Positions 56,102 to 64,000 of a DNA stretch of 64,000 bases are shown piece after piece. Numbering within the stretch: the stretch's first letter is position 1; each line of letters begins with the position of its first letter. Source of the DNA: Puniceicoccaceae bacterium (GTDB lineage Bacteria; Verrucomicrobiota; Verrucomicrobiia; Opitutales; Coraliomargaritaceae); assembly GCA_018402305.1 (NCBI GenBank), contig JAGYJE010000004.1, positions 124,001 through 188,000 on the forward strand. Direction: 5' to 3'. The position numbers and the translations under genes were made by a program. The notes beneath the pieces are model-generated. The model made no database searches and was not told the origin of the DNA. It worked only from the letters and a program-made list of their open reading frames with translations.

Positions 56102-57310
56102 TCAGGACAAGCGGTCGCGGTAGTCGGCGTATCCGAAGCGGCGAACCGTCTGAAGGCCCTTGCTTTCTGAATAGAGTGAGATGGCGGGAAGGGGGACTCC
56201 ATTGAAGGTGCTCGTCTTGACCATCGTGTAGTGAGACATATCGAGGAAGACAAGGCGTTGTCCAACTTTCAGTGGTTCGGGAAAGGAGTAGTCACCCACA
56301 CTATCGCCAGCCAGGCAGGACATGCCCCCGAGGCGATAGCTGTGCGCGAATACGCCTGGCTCACCGCCGCCGAGAATCGCGGGGCGGTAGGGCATTTCCA
56401 ATACATCCGGCATGTGGCAGGTCGCAGAACTGTCCAGAATCGCGATCGCCTGACCGTTGGCTTCGATCAGGTCCATGACCGAGACAACGAGGATTCCGGT
56501 ATGCAGCGCGACCGCTTCGCCCGGCTCCAGGTAGACATCGACGTCGTATTTTTCGCGGAAGCGTTGTACGACACGGATGAGTCGTTCCACATCGTAGCCG
56601 GGACGGGTAATGTGATGGCCGCCGCCAAAATTCAGCCACTTCACTTTTGCAATCAAATCTTCAAACTTGGCTTCAAAGGCGTCGGCAGTGTGCTCCAAGG
56701 CATCCGCATCCTGCTCGCAGAGGGCATGAAAGTGCAAACCGTCGAGCTGGTCGATAAAGCCGACAGGAAGATCCTCCAGTGAGCGGTCGAGCGCAGCGCG
56801 CGTGGTGCCAAGCCGTGAGGCGGGCGAGCAGGGGTCGTAGAGTGGGGTATCAACCTCGGAGTATTCCGGGTTGACCCGTAGGCCGAGCTCGGGCCGTCGA
56901 TGGCCCTCCAGTGCGGCAAGGCCCCTTGCCATCTGTTGAGCCGAGTTGAAGACGAGGCTGTGGGCAAAGCGGCTCAACTGGCGCACCTCCTCCGGCTTAA
57001 AGGCGACGGAATAAACATGCACTTCAGGTCCAAAGGTCTCGTGCGCGAGCAAAGCCTCGTGGAGGCCGCTCGAAGTGGTGCCACTCAAATAGCGGCGAAT
57101 GAGCGGAAAGGTGCTGTGGCATGCGAATCCCTTTAGAGCTAAAAGAATCTTGGCTCCGGACCTTTGCGATAGCTCGCTGAGCAAACGACAATTCTGCTCC
57201 AGCAAATCAAGATGCACGACGTAGCCAGGAGAGGGAGCGTCCCGGGTAGGGATGCCTTTCAGTGCCTGAAGGCGGGCTTCGCTAAGGGCGGGTGTTGGAT
57301 CTTGAGCCAT
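56102..57310 (-). CDS. nspC: Carboxynorspermidine/carboxyspermidine decarboxylase
   Basis: 402 residues, fold III PLP decarboxylase. It makes (nor)spermidine from the carboxylated precursor. The PLP lysine is in ILLALKGFACHS near residue 60. LDGLHFHALCEQ, WLNFGGGHHITRPGYD, YLEPGEAVALHTG and DSSATCHMPDVLEMPYRP follow as in the NspC subgroup. The matching dehydrogenase gene is not adjacent. It implies the polyamine route of Vibrio and gut bacteria rather than SpeE. A 253-bp gap separates it from the divergent E1-E2 gene. Confidence 0.93.
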   Translation of the reverse strand: MAQDPTPALSEARLQALKGIPTRDAPSPGYVVHLDLLEQNCRLLSELSQRSGAKILLALKGFACHSTFPLIRRYLSGTTSSGLHEALLAHETFGPEVHVYSVAFKPEEVRQLSRFAHSLVFNSAQQMARGLAALEGHRRPELGLRVNPEYSEVDTPLYDPCSPASRLGTTRAALDRSLEDLPVGFIDQLDGLHFHALCEQDADALEHTADAFEAKFEDLIAKVKWLNFGGGHHITRPGYDVERLIRVVQRFREKYDVDVYLEPGEAVALHTGILVVSVMDLIEANGQAIAILDSSATCHMPDVLEMPYRPAILGGGEPGVFAHSYRLGGMSCLAGDSVGDYSFPEPLKVGQRLVFLDMSHYTMVKTSTFNGVPLPAISLYSESKGLQTVRRFGYADYRDRLS

Positions 57311-57563
57311 CTGGAGTTAAAATTGGAATGCGCTGGAGGATTGAGTGTGGGTTTTCCCGGCAGCTCTGGGGGCTCTTGGAAACGAACGAGGCCGTGTGCC
57401 GTTTTTGACTCTGAAAAATAATGAGCAGGGTATTATTAATAGACGTGGTATCTGAGAATAGGCAATCCATTTGCACAACAGTCACCCGTATGGAGAGGGA
57501 ATCCAGTTTACTTGAGGCAAGATTGGCTTTTTTCGCTTTTTATGTTTTGCAAGGCCTCTTTTT

Positions 57564-60500
57564 GTGTCGGATACTTTAGAGTTTGACGTCATGCCAAAAT
57601 CTGTCCCGAACCCGCCAACTTCCCTCAGCCTGGACGCCTCTGCAGGCCATGGCTTGCTCCGCGCCCTGTGGCGGAGCCGCTTGGGCGACCTCCGGGAGCA
57701 AAGCTTGATCCGACAGGGTAAAGGCTGGTTTCACATCTCCGGGATGGGGCATGAAGCTCTGGCGGCCATAGCGCTGCACATGGAGGCTGACGATTACGCG
57801 TTTCCTTATTATCGCGATCGGGCTTTTTGTTTACAGAGGGGGCTGACGGATTGGGATATGGCTCTGGCGTTTTACGCGAAACGTGACTCGTCCAGCGGGG
57901 GGCGGCAGTTGACCGGCCACTTTAGTGACCGCGCGCTCAACATTTGGAGCCATCCCTCTCCGGTGGGAGCGCACCTGCTCCCGGCTTGCGGTGCTGCCTG
58001 GGGGATGCAGTTGGATGGTAAGAACAACGTGGTGTATGCTTCGTTGGGCGAAGCTTCGGCGCGGCAGGGCGATTTTTTTGAGTCGGTTTGTTTTGCCAAA
58101 GAGCGCAAGCTGCCGGTCGTGTTTGTCGTGGAGGATAACCGCATCGCGATTAGCACCGCAACCGCGCAGACCAACCCGATCGCTCTCGGTGTGTTGAATG
58201 AGGCGGAGTGGATTCGGGTTGACGGGAGCGATGTGGAGGCGGTTTACCGGGCGGGTCAGCAAGCGGTCAAACAGGCGCGATCCGGTGAGGGGCCGGCATT
58301 TATTTGGTGCGATGTAGAGCGCTTTTCCAACCATTCCAGTGCGGATGATCAGCGAATGTATCGTGCATCCGATGAACTGGATGCCATGCAGGAGCGGGAT
58401 CCGGTCATGAGCTTCCAGCGGCGTATGATCGAGGAGGGCCTTTTGAGCGAGGCCGATGCGGAGGCGCTGCAAGAGGAAATCCGCGAAGCGATTCGGGCTG
58501 CCTACCGAGGTGCGGGTGCCGCTGAGGATCCGCAGGCTGATGAATGCCTGCTTCATCTAACCGCCCCGCTGGAGACGCCTCCCGAAATGCCGGCACTCGA
58601 ATTAGGCAGCTCCTGCCGGATGCTTGACGCGGTCAATAAGACCTTTCACGCGGCCATGGACGCGATGGAGGATGTGGTCTTTTTCGGTGAGGACATTGCC
58701 GATCCAAAAGGTGGTGTCTTTAATTTGACGAAGGGCTTGTCGACGCGGGATCCACTGCGGGCGGTCAATTCGCCACTAGCTGAATCGACCATCATGGGGG
58801 TCTCCGTTGGCCTCGCCTCGTATGGAAAACGGCCCTGTTTCGAGATCCAGTTCGTTGACTTTATTTATCCTGGTTGGAACCAGCTGGTGTCGAATATGGC
58901 AACGCTTCGGTGGCGCAGTTTCGGGCACTGGCAATGCCCGCTCGTGATCTATGCCCCCTGTGGCGGCTACCTTCCGGGAGGTGCCCTCTGGCACAGCCAG
59001 GCAGGGGAGGCTTCTTTTGCGCGCATCCCGGGGATTCGCGTGGTCGTGCCGTCGACCCCCGCCGATGTCGCCGGGCTCTTCTGGACAGCGCTGCACGGCG
59101 GCGACCCGACGATCATTTTACTACCCAAGCACCTCATGTGGGCCGAGCAGGCGGTGGGGGACCTGACGCCGGTGCCTCTGGGGCAGGCACGCGTGATTCG
59201 TTCCGGAGGCCTGCTCACTTTGATTACCTGGGGGAATTGCGTCGAACTGGTCGAAGAAACCCTTGCGGCGATGGAGACGGCACTGGATGTTGAGCTCATC
59301 GATTTGCGCTCAATTCAGCCGTGGGATCGTGAGACAATTGCAGACTCGGTGCGCAAAACTGGCCGTCTGATGATTGTCCAGGAGGATAATATCAGCGCGA
59401 GTGTCGGACAGATGGTGCTCGCGGAGATGTCTGGCCGGCAGGACGTATTGGAGTGCCTCAAGAGCCCTCCCATCATCGTTTCCAAGGAAGACGTCCACGT
59501 CGGCTTTAATCCCGTTTACGAATACGCCGCGCTGCCGGATAAGGCTCGCATAGAGGCCGCACTGGAGCGCCTCCTTGCCGGTTCATTGCGCTCCTCTTTG
59601 GAGCAAGCCGCGTCAGCGGGCCTCGCTGCAGCCGAGGCACAATCACTCACAACCGCCATGACCATGCCAACTGAAGATGCTAACTCAACCGCTGCGACGA
59701 AGATGATCACCGTGCCCATTTTGGGTGAGGGGATTCGCGTTGCCCGTGTCGTCTCGATCCTGAAACAGGCGGGGGAAACGGTGGCAGCCGACGACGCGCT
59801 CTGTGAGGTCGAGACGGATAAGGCCGTTTTCCCCATTGAGAGCGATGAAGACGGCGTGCTTGGAGGATGGCAGATTGCCGAGGATGATGAGGTAAAGGTC
59901 GGCCAGGATCTGGTGGCGCTGAAGCTGAAGGCCGCTCCGCCCAAGACCGCTCTGGTGAGCCGAGACGAGTCGCTTCCCTACGAAGCTTTGAAACGCACCG
60001 GTGGTCTCTCGCAGGAGGCAGTTAAACAGCTGCAGGGCATCGTGCCCGCCACTATTGATATGACTTGCCGCTGGGAGACTGTGCGTGACGCCCGTTTGCG
60101 CAGCAAGGAGACGCCGGGCGGCACACTCTCGACCGCCACGATGTGTGCCTGGGCGGTGCTCCAGGCCATGAAAAAGCACGAACGCTTCGCCTCGGTCGTG
60201 AGGGGGCAGGAGTTGGTGCACGATCCTGAGCGCTTTGATCTGGGCATGGCAGTGGCATTGCCGGGCGATGCGCTGGAAACCGCGGTCGTTAAGACAGCCA
60301 ACAAGCTGGAATGGGAGACCTTCCCGGAAAATTTCAATGAGGCGCTTCGCCGCACGCGCCACGGCGAGGTTGAGTCGAAAAACCGGGTCCCTTTGACGAT
60401 CTCCAGCATGGGTGCCTATAATGTACGCTCAGCCATCCCGATCGTGGTTCCCCCGTCGATTGCCACGCTCTTTATTGGCGCTCCCTTTCAACTGCCGGAC

Positions 60501-60638
60501 CCCAAGTCGAAGAATGGCGGCTCGATGGAAGTCGCATCGCTCGTGCTAACCTTCGACCACCGCTGGATCAATGGTGTCGGCGCGGCGGCCTTCCTTTCCG
60601 ACGTGCGGAAGGGGATCGAGCGCTTTGGAGAGGTCTAG
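57564..60638 (+). CDS. Single-chain 2-oxoacid dehydrogenase: E1alpha, E1beta, lipoyl and E2 domains
   Basis: 1024 residues from a GTG (an ATG at 57591 is an alternative). Order: E1alpha (about 25-330; [17 protein letters not shown] region [19 protein letters not shown]), E1beta (about 345-700; [32 protein letters not shown]), a lipoyl domain (about 715-790; lipoyl Lys753 in [11 protein letters not shown]) and an E2 acyltransferase domain (about 800-1024; TFDHRWING near 997). The complex makes acyl-CoA from a 2-oxoacid, probably branched-chain by E1 type. The E2 motif DHRxxDG has Asn1003 for Asp. No E3-binding domain was seen. E3 is not nearby. Confidence 0.88.
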   Translation: MSDTLEFDVMPKSVPNPPTSLSLDASAGHGLLRALWRSRLGDLREQSLIRQGKGWFHISGMGHEALAAIALHMEADDYAFPYYRDRAFCLQRGLTDWDMALAFYAKRDSSSGGRQLTGHFSDRALNIWSHPSPVGAHLLPACGAAWGMQLDGKNNVVYASLGEASARQGDFFESVCFAKERKLPVVFVVEDNRIAISTATAQTNPIALGVLNEAEWIRVDGSDVEAVYRAGQQAVKQARSGEGPAFIWCDVERFSNHSSADDQRMYRASDELDAMQERDPVMSFQRRMIEEGLLSEADAEALQEEIREAIRAAYRGAGAAEDPQADECLLHLTAPLETPPEMPALELGSSCRMLDAVNKTFHAAMDAMEDVVFFGEDIADPKGGVFNLTKGLSTRDPLRAVNSPLAESTIMGVSVGLASYGKRPCFEIQFVDFIYPGWNQLVSNMATLRWRSFGHWQCPLVIYAPCGGYLPGGALWHSQAGEASFARIPGIRVVVPSTPADVAGLFWTALHGGDPTIILLPKHLMWAEQAVGDLTPVPLGQARVIRSGGLLTLITWGNCVELVEETLAAMETALDVELIDLRSIQPWDRETIADSVRKTGRLMIVQEDNISASVGQMVLAEMSGRQDVLECLKSPPIIVSKEDVHVGFNPVYEYAALPDKARIEAALERLLAGSLRSSLEQAASAGLAAAEAQSLTTAMTMPTEDANSTAATKMITVPILGEGIRVARVVSILKQAGETVAADDALCEVETDKAVFPIESDEDGVLGGWQIAEDDEVKVGQDLVALKLKAAPPKTALVSRDESLPYEALKRTGGLSQEAVKQLQGIVPATIDMTCRWETVRDARLRSKETPGGTLSTATMCAWAVLQAMKKHERFASVVRGQELVHDPERFDLGMAVALPGDALETAVVKTANKLEWETFPENFNEALRRTRHGEVESKNRVPLTISSMGAYNVRSAIPIVVPPSIATLFIGAPFQLPDPKSKNGGSMEVASLVLTFDHRWINGVGAAAFLSDVRKGIERFGEV

Positions 60639-60645
60639 GGGAGCC

Positions 60646-61485
60646 ATGTCCGCGCTTTGTCGACACTGCTCCACGCCCATACAGGGAGCGTCTAGTGTGG
60701 ATGGGTTTTGCTGCGCCGGTTGCCGCGAAGTCTATGCGCTGATTCGTGAGGAAGGACTGGACGAATATTATCGCAAGCAAGATCGTATGGCGGAGCCGCT
60801 CAAAGACCGTACACTCTCGTCAGTTGACCACGCAGCGCTGAGAGAAACCCAGCAACGGCTCGAAGCCTCCGGCGGGGCGGCAAGCGGGGTCTTCAGTGTT
60901 TCGGGGCTGTCCTGTATGGGCTGCGTCTGGCTCATTGAGCGCCTTGCGGAGCGCCAGTCCGGCAGCCTGGAGGTTCAGGTGAGCCTAACCCGGCAATCCC
61001 TCGGCCTGACTTGGCAGCCGGAGCGCTTCGATCTGGGCGGCCTCGCGGAGGAACTGCGGCGTTTCGGCTATCACCTCGATGCCAAGCCGCTCCCCCCCGG
61101 GCTTCAGGAGCGCATTTCTCCGCTGGCTTTACGAACCCAGTTTTCGTTGATCTTTACCGGGAATGCATTCCTCCTCGTCTACGCGGAAGACGCTATGGGC
61201 GCCTCGCTTGCGGAACTGCTCGGTCTGGGCTGCTTCGTATTCACCGGTTTAATCGGGGCCTTGCCGTTTTTTCAGGCCGTTTACCGGGCTGCCCAGATCC
61301 GGCGCTGGCACAGCGACCTGGTGCCTTCCCTTTTTATTCTCGGGCTGCTTGCCTGGCTTGGCTTTCAAGTGTCACTTGGTGAATTAAATCTAACATTTGC
61401 GGGGTTCATTGCCTGCTTTTCTATCAGCATTTTCGTATTGGCCCGCTATCTTGCCGCTCGCATTAACCGGCGTTCCCAAAGATAA
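60646..61485 (+). CDS. CcoI/FixI-like metal-binding and membrane protein lacking the ATPase
   Basis: 279 residues from the ATG at 60646. The N-terminus CRHCSTPIQGASSVDGFCCAGCREVYALI is the metal-binding domain that starts CcoI-type copper ATPases. A heavy-metal domain with GLSCMGCVWLIE follows (about 85-150). Four membrane helices come next, and then the protein stops: there is no phosphorylation loop DKTGT or nucleotide domain. In CcoI the ATPase loads copper into cbb3 oxidase. This shortened form may be a copper receptor or partner subunit. It starts 7 bp after the E1-E2 gene. Confidence 0.8.
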   Translation: MSALCRHCSTPIQGASSVDGFCCAGCREVYALIREEGLDEYYRKQDRMAEPLKDRTLSSVDHAALRETQQRLEASGGAASGVFSVSGLSCMGCVWLIERLAERQSGSLEVQVSLTRQSLGLTWQPERFDLGGLAEELRRFGYHLDAKPLPPGLQERISPLALRTQFSLIFTGNAFLLVYAEDAMGASLAELLGLGCFVFTGLIGALPFFQAVYRAAQIRRWHSDLVPSLFILGLLAWLGFQVSLGELNLTFAGFIACFSISIFVLARYLAARINRRSQR

Positions 61486-61513
61486 ATGCGTCTCCTACCC
61501 GCAAACGCTCATC

Positions 61514-62131
61514 ATGCTTGAAGGTATCACGGCAGGCTTCATTGTATCCCTCATCCTTTACCCGGGCACGGTTTGGCTGATTAAAGTCGGTGTATCCGGC
61601 CGCGCGGGGCAGGTGCTCGCAGTCGGCGCTGCCTTCTGGCTCTCGAGTCTTTTCTGGATGTGCATCGCGGCTCCTGGGATGATGTTGATGGTGGCCAACC
61701 TGCCTTTCATTCGCCCGGTGATCCATCTTTTTGCGGCCATGGTGCTCATCTACATTGGAGTCCAGTATTTCCGGACGCGTAAAGTAGTGCGCATTGATGA
61801 TGCCGCCGACCTGCCTCCTGCCAGAGAGCTTTTCAGGAATGCACTGGTTCAATCCATTGCCATGCCGCTGCGTCTGCCTTCGGCGATGTCCATTCTCCTC
61901 GCCACCGGCGTTTATAACAACTACCCGCCCGCGGCAGATATGCTGCCGCCTCTCCTGCTCGGGATTGTTCTCGGGCTCACTGCGTGGTGGGGGGCATCCG
62001 CACTTTGTGCCCTCTTTTTCGCCAAAAGGGTGCCGCCGCGCGCGATCCTTCGACTACTCAACAAAATTCGGCCGGTTTGCACGATGGTTTGTCTCGGTTT
62101 GGCGATCCATGTTGGTTTCCTGGCGGTTTGA
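61514..62131 (+). CDS. LysE-type membrane protein
   Basis: 205 residues from the ATG at 61514, with about six hydrophobic helices. The spacing (GITAGFIVSLILYPGTVWL start, then LFAAMVLIYIGVQYFRTRK) resembles LysE/RhtB amino-acid exporters, but the usual GPG motif near the start is replaced by YPGT. It follows the CcoI-like gene by 28 bp and precedes the methyltransferase by 13 bp, so it belongs to the same run of genes. Substrate unknown. Confidence 0.6.
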   Translation: MLEGITAGFIVSLILYPGTVWLIKVGVSGRAGQVLAVGAAFWLSSLFWMCIAAPGMMLMVANLPFIRPVIHLFAAMVLIYIGVQYFRTRKVVRIDDAADLPPARELFRNALVQSIAMPLRLPSAMSILLATGVYNNYPPAADMLPPLLLGIVLGLTAWWGASALCALFFAKRVPPRAILRLLNKIRPVCTMVCLGLAIHVGFLAV

Positions 62132-62144
62132 CCATCACAGAACA

Positions 62145-62765
62145 ATGACAAAGGATTGGAATCTAGCGTATGAAACGGGTGAAACCCCCTGGGATAAAGG
62201 CTATGCCTCGCCGCCGCTTTGTGATTTCTTGAAAACTCACCCCGTAAAGGGCCGTGTGCTCGTGCCGGGTTGCGGGACGGGGCACGATGTGCGGGCCCTG
62301 GCAGCACAGGGGGCTGCGGTGGTCGGGCTGGATGTCGCTCCCTCGGCCGTGCGCATGGCGCAGAACTTTCCGGCAGCTGGCGGGGAGCGCTATGTTTTAG
62401 GGGATTTTTTAAACCTGGATCCCTGCCATACTGACGCCTATGACTGGCTGGTCGAGCACACCTGCCTTTGCGCCCTCGATCCCGAACTGCGGACGGCCTA
62501 CGCGCGATCCGTGCGGCAGGTTCTCAAGCCGGGTGGTTCCTTTCTGGCCATTTTCTTTCGCGAGGTCCCGGACTACACCGGAGACGGACCTCCGCACCCG
62601 ATCAGCCGCGAGGCGATTGACGCGCTGTTTGGGGATGACTTTAGCGTGATCGAACGGCGCACGCCCACGAAATCCTACCCAAGCCGCCCTCCCCGTGCTG
62701 AGGAGGTCGTATGGATGCGGTTTTCACCGTATCAAGAGGCAAGACGACGGCTTATTCAAGGTTGA
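62145..62765 (+). CDS. TPMT-type SAM-dependent methyltransferase
   Basis: 206 residues from the ATG at 62145. The start WNLAYETGETPWDKGYASPPL is typical of thiopurine/thiol/halide methyltransferases. The SAM loop is VLVPGCGTGHDVRAL, followed by VVGLDVAPSAV and LVEHTCLCALDP. Bacterial members methylate selenium, tellurium, thiols or halides; the exact substrate cannot be told. It overlaps the msrA 3' end by 14 bp, tail to tail. Confidence 0.85.
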   Translation: MTKDWNLAYETGETPWDKGYASPPLCDFLKTHPVKGRVLVPGCGTGHDVRALAAQGAAVVGLDVAPSAVRMAQNFPAAGGERYVLGDFLNLDPCHTDAYDWLVEHTCLCALDPELRTAYARSVRQVLKPGGSFLAIFFREVPDYTGDGPPHPISREAIDALFGDDFSVIERRTPTKSYPSRPPRAEEVVWMRFSPYQEARRRLIQG

Positions 62766-63282
62766 GCTTGCGCAATTTTGGTCGGATCACCATCTGGCAG
62801 TAGGGCGCTGAGGCATTTTGGCGATAGTAGTTCTGATGGTAGCTCTCCGCCGGGTAGTAGGTGCTGGCCGCAGTGATCTCCGTCACGATGGGCTCGGCGA
62901 AGTCAGCCTGAGCCCCCGCTTTCGAGGCGATGGCAGCCGCTTTCTGGGCCTCATCATGGTAGAAGATGGCAGAGCGGTATTGCGTGCCGGTATCCGCACC
63001 CTGGCGGTTCAGGGTCGTCGGGTCATGCGAGCGCCAGAACCACTCCAGCAGCGTTTCAAAGCGAATGACCTCGGGGTCGAAGCGGATTCGGGTCACCTCC
63101 GCGTGGCCCGTCGTGCCGGAGCAGACTTCGCGATAGCTCGGGTCGTCAACGTCACCCCCCATGTAGCCGGACTCGACATCGTGCACGCCCTCGAGTTGTT
63201 CAAAAACCGCTTCGACGCACCAAAAGCAACCCGCGCCAAATGTGGCGACGGAGTGGGAGACTTCTTCTTTTTCAGTCATCAA
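62752..63282 (-). CDS. msrA: Peptide methionine-S-sulfoxide reductase MsrA
   Basis: 176 residues. It repairs oxidised methionine. The active-site motif GAGCFWCVEAVF is near residue 18 with the catalytic Cys, and GYMGGDVDDPSYREVCSGTTGHAEVTRI follows. The C-terminal YHQNYYRQN motif is present; resolving Cys appears as APYCQM. There is no fused MsrB domain. It is convergent with the methyltransferase (14-bp overlap) and lies downstream of the DUF493 gene on the same strand, 31 bp away. Confidence 0.96.
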   Translation of the reverse strand: MMTEKEEVSHSVATFGAGCFWCVEAVFEQLEGVHDVESGYMGGDVDDPSYREVCSGTTGHAEVTRIRFDPEVIRFETLLEWFWRSHDPTTLNRQGADTGTQYRSAIFYHDEAQKAAAIASKAGAQADFAEPIVTEITAASTYYPAESYHQNYYRQNASAPYCQMVIRPKLRKLNLE

Positions 63283-63313
63283 TAGGTTGGGTTGTGGGTG
63301 GAGTGCTCGAAGC

Positions 63314-63580
63314 TTAGAGCGAAATCACGCCGGGCACCTGCGCGACGCGTTGATAGATGGCGATGACCTCGTCGCAGGAATGCATATGCATCTCCATGGT
63401 GTAGGCAATGAATCGCCCGCTCGAAGATTCCTTTGCCTTGACCGGGTCGTCGGCAAAGAGCTCCAGCACCTGCTGGCTTTGCCCCTTCGGCACGATAAAC
63501 TTGAAGGGAAAGAGACAGGGCCAATCATAGTTGGCATCCAAAGAAGAGCGGAATGATTGAAGCGAAGCATCGTCTTTCAT
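63314..63580 (-). CDS. DUF493 family protein
   Basis: 88 residues from the ATG at 63580; the frame is open further upstream, but the family begins near this Met. FPFKFIVPKGQSQQVLELF then GRFIAYTMEMHMHSCDEVIAIYQRVAQVPGVISL matches DUF493 (YbeD-like), a small ferredoxin-fold domain thought to regulate by ligand binding. It is 31 bp upstream of msrA and likely cotranscribed. Function unknown. Confidence 0.8.
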   Translation of the reverse strand: MKDDASLQSFRSSLDANYDWPCLFPFKFIVPKGQSQQVLELFADDPVKAKESSSGRFIAYTMEMHMHSCDEVIAIYQRVAQVPGVISL

Positions 63581-63688
63581 GGCGGAAAAGGAAAGCCATT
63601 CAAGCCAGGATGTCAAAGTCCCGTTGAAATCGGGCCAAACCAACCTGGGGCGAACCATGGAAGGGTGCTTCCTCGCAAGACTTGGTCG

Positions 63689-63835
63689 ATGATGCAAGGG
63701 GAGAACGATGAGTATTTATTGGTCGCTGCCGCTCTGCATCTCGGCATCCGGCAATTCGCGACCTCCGATCAAAGGCAAAACAGCCTCACCAGCCGCGTGG
63801 GCCTGCGCGTTTTAGATCCGACCAAGGCGGCATGA
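63689..63835 (+). pseudogene. C-terminal fragment of a PIN-domain protein (VapC-like)
   Basis: About 48 codons: DEYLLVAAALHLGIRQFATSDQRQNSLTSRVGLRVL. The pattern D..L..AAA..LG...F.T.D.RQ....R..GL.V is the last third of PIN-domain toxins (third acidic residue in TSDQRQ). The upstream two-thirds are missing, so it is a remnant. No antitoxin is visible. Confidence 0.6.
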
Positions 63836-64000
63836 GGCTACAGAAAACAGGCCTGGCCAGATAACTGTTTTGGTTTCAAAAGAACCCCGTGTGCTCAATT
63901 TCCCTATCGCAGGGTCACAAAAAAAGGACCCAATGTTTCATGATTTCATAGCATTCCTCCAATACGTGCCCGGATATTCGAATCTGGATCGGTGTTCCAC
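63836..64000. other. Right end, nothing recognised
   Basis: 165 bp with no gene start, RNA or repeat that I can support. A gene may begin just beyond the window. Confidence 0.4.

Noticed and set aside
63557-63688. Longer coding frame leading into the PIN-domain fragment
   Set aside because: Before 63689 the frame runs antisense to the DUF493 gene and has no PIN features.

Overview
The window looks like a chromosomal segment of a Verrucomicrobiota bacterium, probably class Opitutia (Puniceicoccales relatives). This is inferred from the mix of genes: a double-length UvrA, a secreted DUF4838 protein, a single-chain E1alpha-E1beta-E2 dehydrogenase, SLA1-like secreted proteins, carboxynorspermidine decarboxylase, start codons mostly without Shine-Dalgarno motifs, and many palindromic and minisatellite repeats. 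No rRNA, tRNA, CRISPR array or prophage was seen.

Layout. 1-2765: an array of GTAG-headed palindromes, then folA and thyA (folate and dTMP synthesis), a DciA-like gene, and two tandem related hairpin RNAs. 2766-9345: dinB, rsmG, a secreted C39-like peptidase, and glnS-galK. 9501-12660: the glycolytic run gap-pgk-tpiA, followed by a pyrimidine-nucleoside phosphorylase. 14466-21370: a secreted DUF4838 carbohydrate-active protein, an MFS transporter, an OppA-type lipoprotein and cardiolipin synthase. 21662-26887: a decayed Y1 transposase, a hypothetical gene, overlapping lpxA-pdxA, a DEDDh exonuclease and fmt. 26984-30763: divergent cysJ and cysI (assimilatory sulfite reductase). 30772-32187: a RAYT transposase inside an array of 15 REP palindromes. 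32195-38197: a 2000-residue tandem UvrA carrying six in-frame repeat insertions. 38268-46349: a LysR regulator, yggS, smc, a fatty-acid desaturase and a PhoD-like phosphoesterase. 46589-52280: a fossil integron. 52377-55848: tig-clpP-clpX (protein folding and proteolysis). 55944-63835: a tiny membrane peptide, nspC, the E1-E2 fusion, a truncated CcoI-like protein, a LysE-like protein, a TPMT-type methyltransferase, msrA, a DUF493 protein and a PIN-domain fragment.

The most interesting region is the integron. A tyrosine integrase with two internal deletions (51809-52280, + strand) faces away from a minus-strand array of small genes: YefM-YoeB, a membrane protein, a zinc-ribbon protein, an Ltp-domain protein, a secreted protein, a RelE-type toxin-antitoxin pair, a zeta-like ATPase pair and MazEF. 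Between the genes lie attC-like hairpins. For four cassettes the 7-bp core at the 5' boundary is the exact reverse complement of the 7-bp core that opens the cassette's own attC-like site. Circular cassette integration predicts exactly this relation. The cores are mostly GAT-type rather than canonical GTT-type, which may be why the array is easy to miss.

The second theme is repeats. At least two REP families are present (GTAG-headed and GGAG-headed), and one active-looking RAYT sits in the GGAG array. Repeats of at least four kinds have entered the uvrA reading frame without breaking it.
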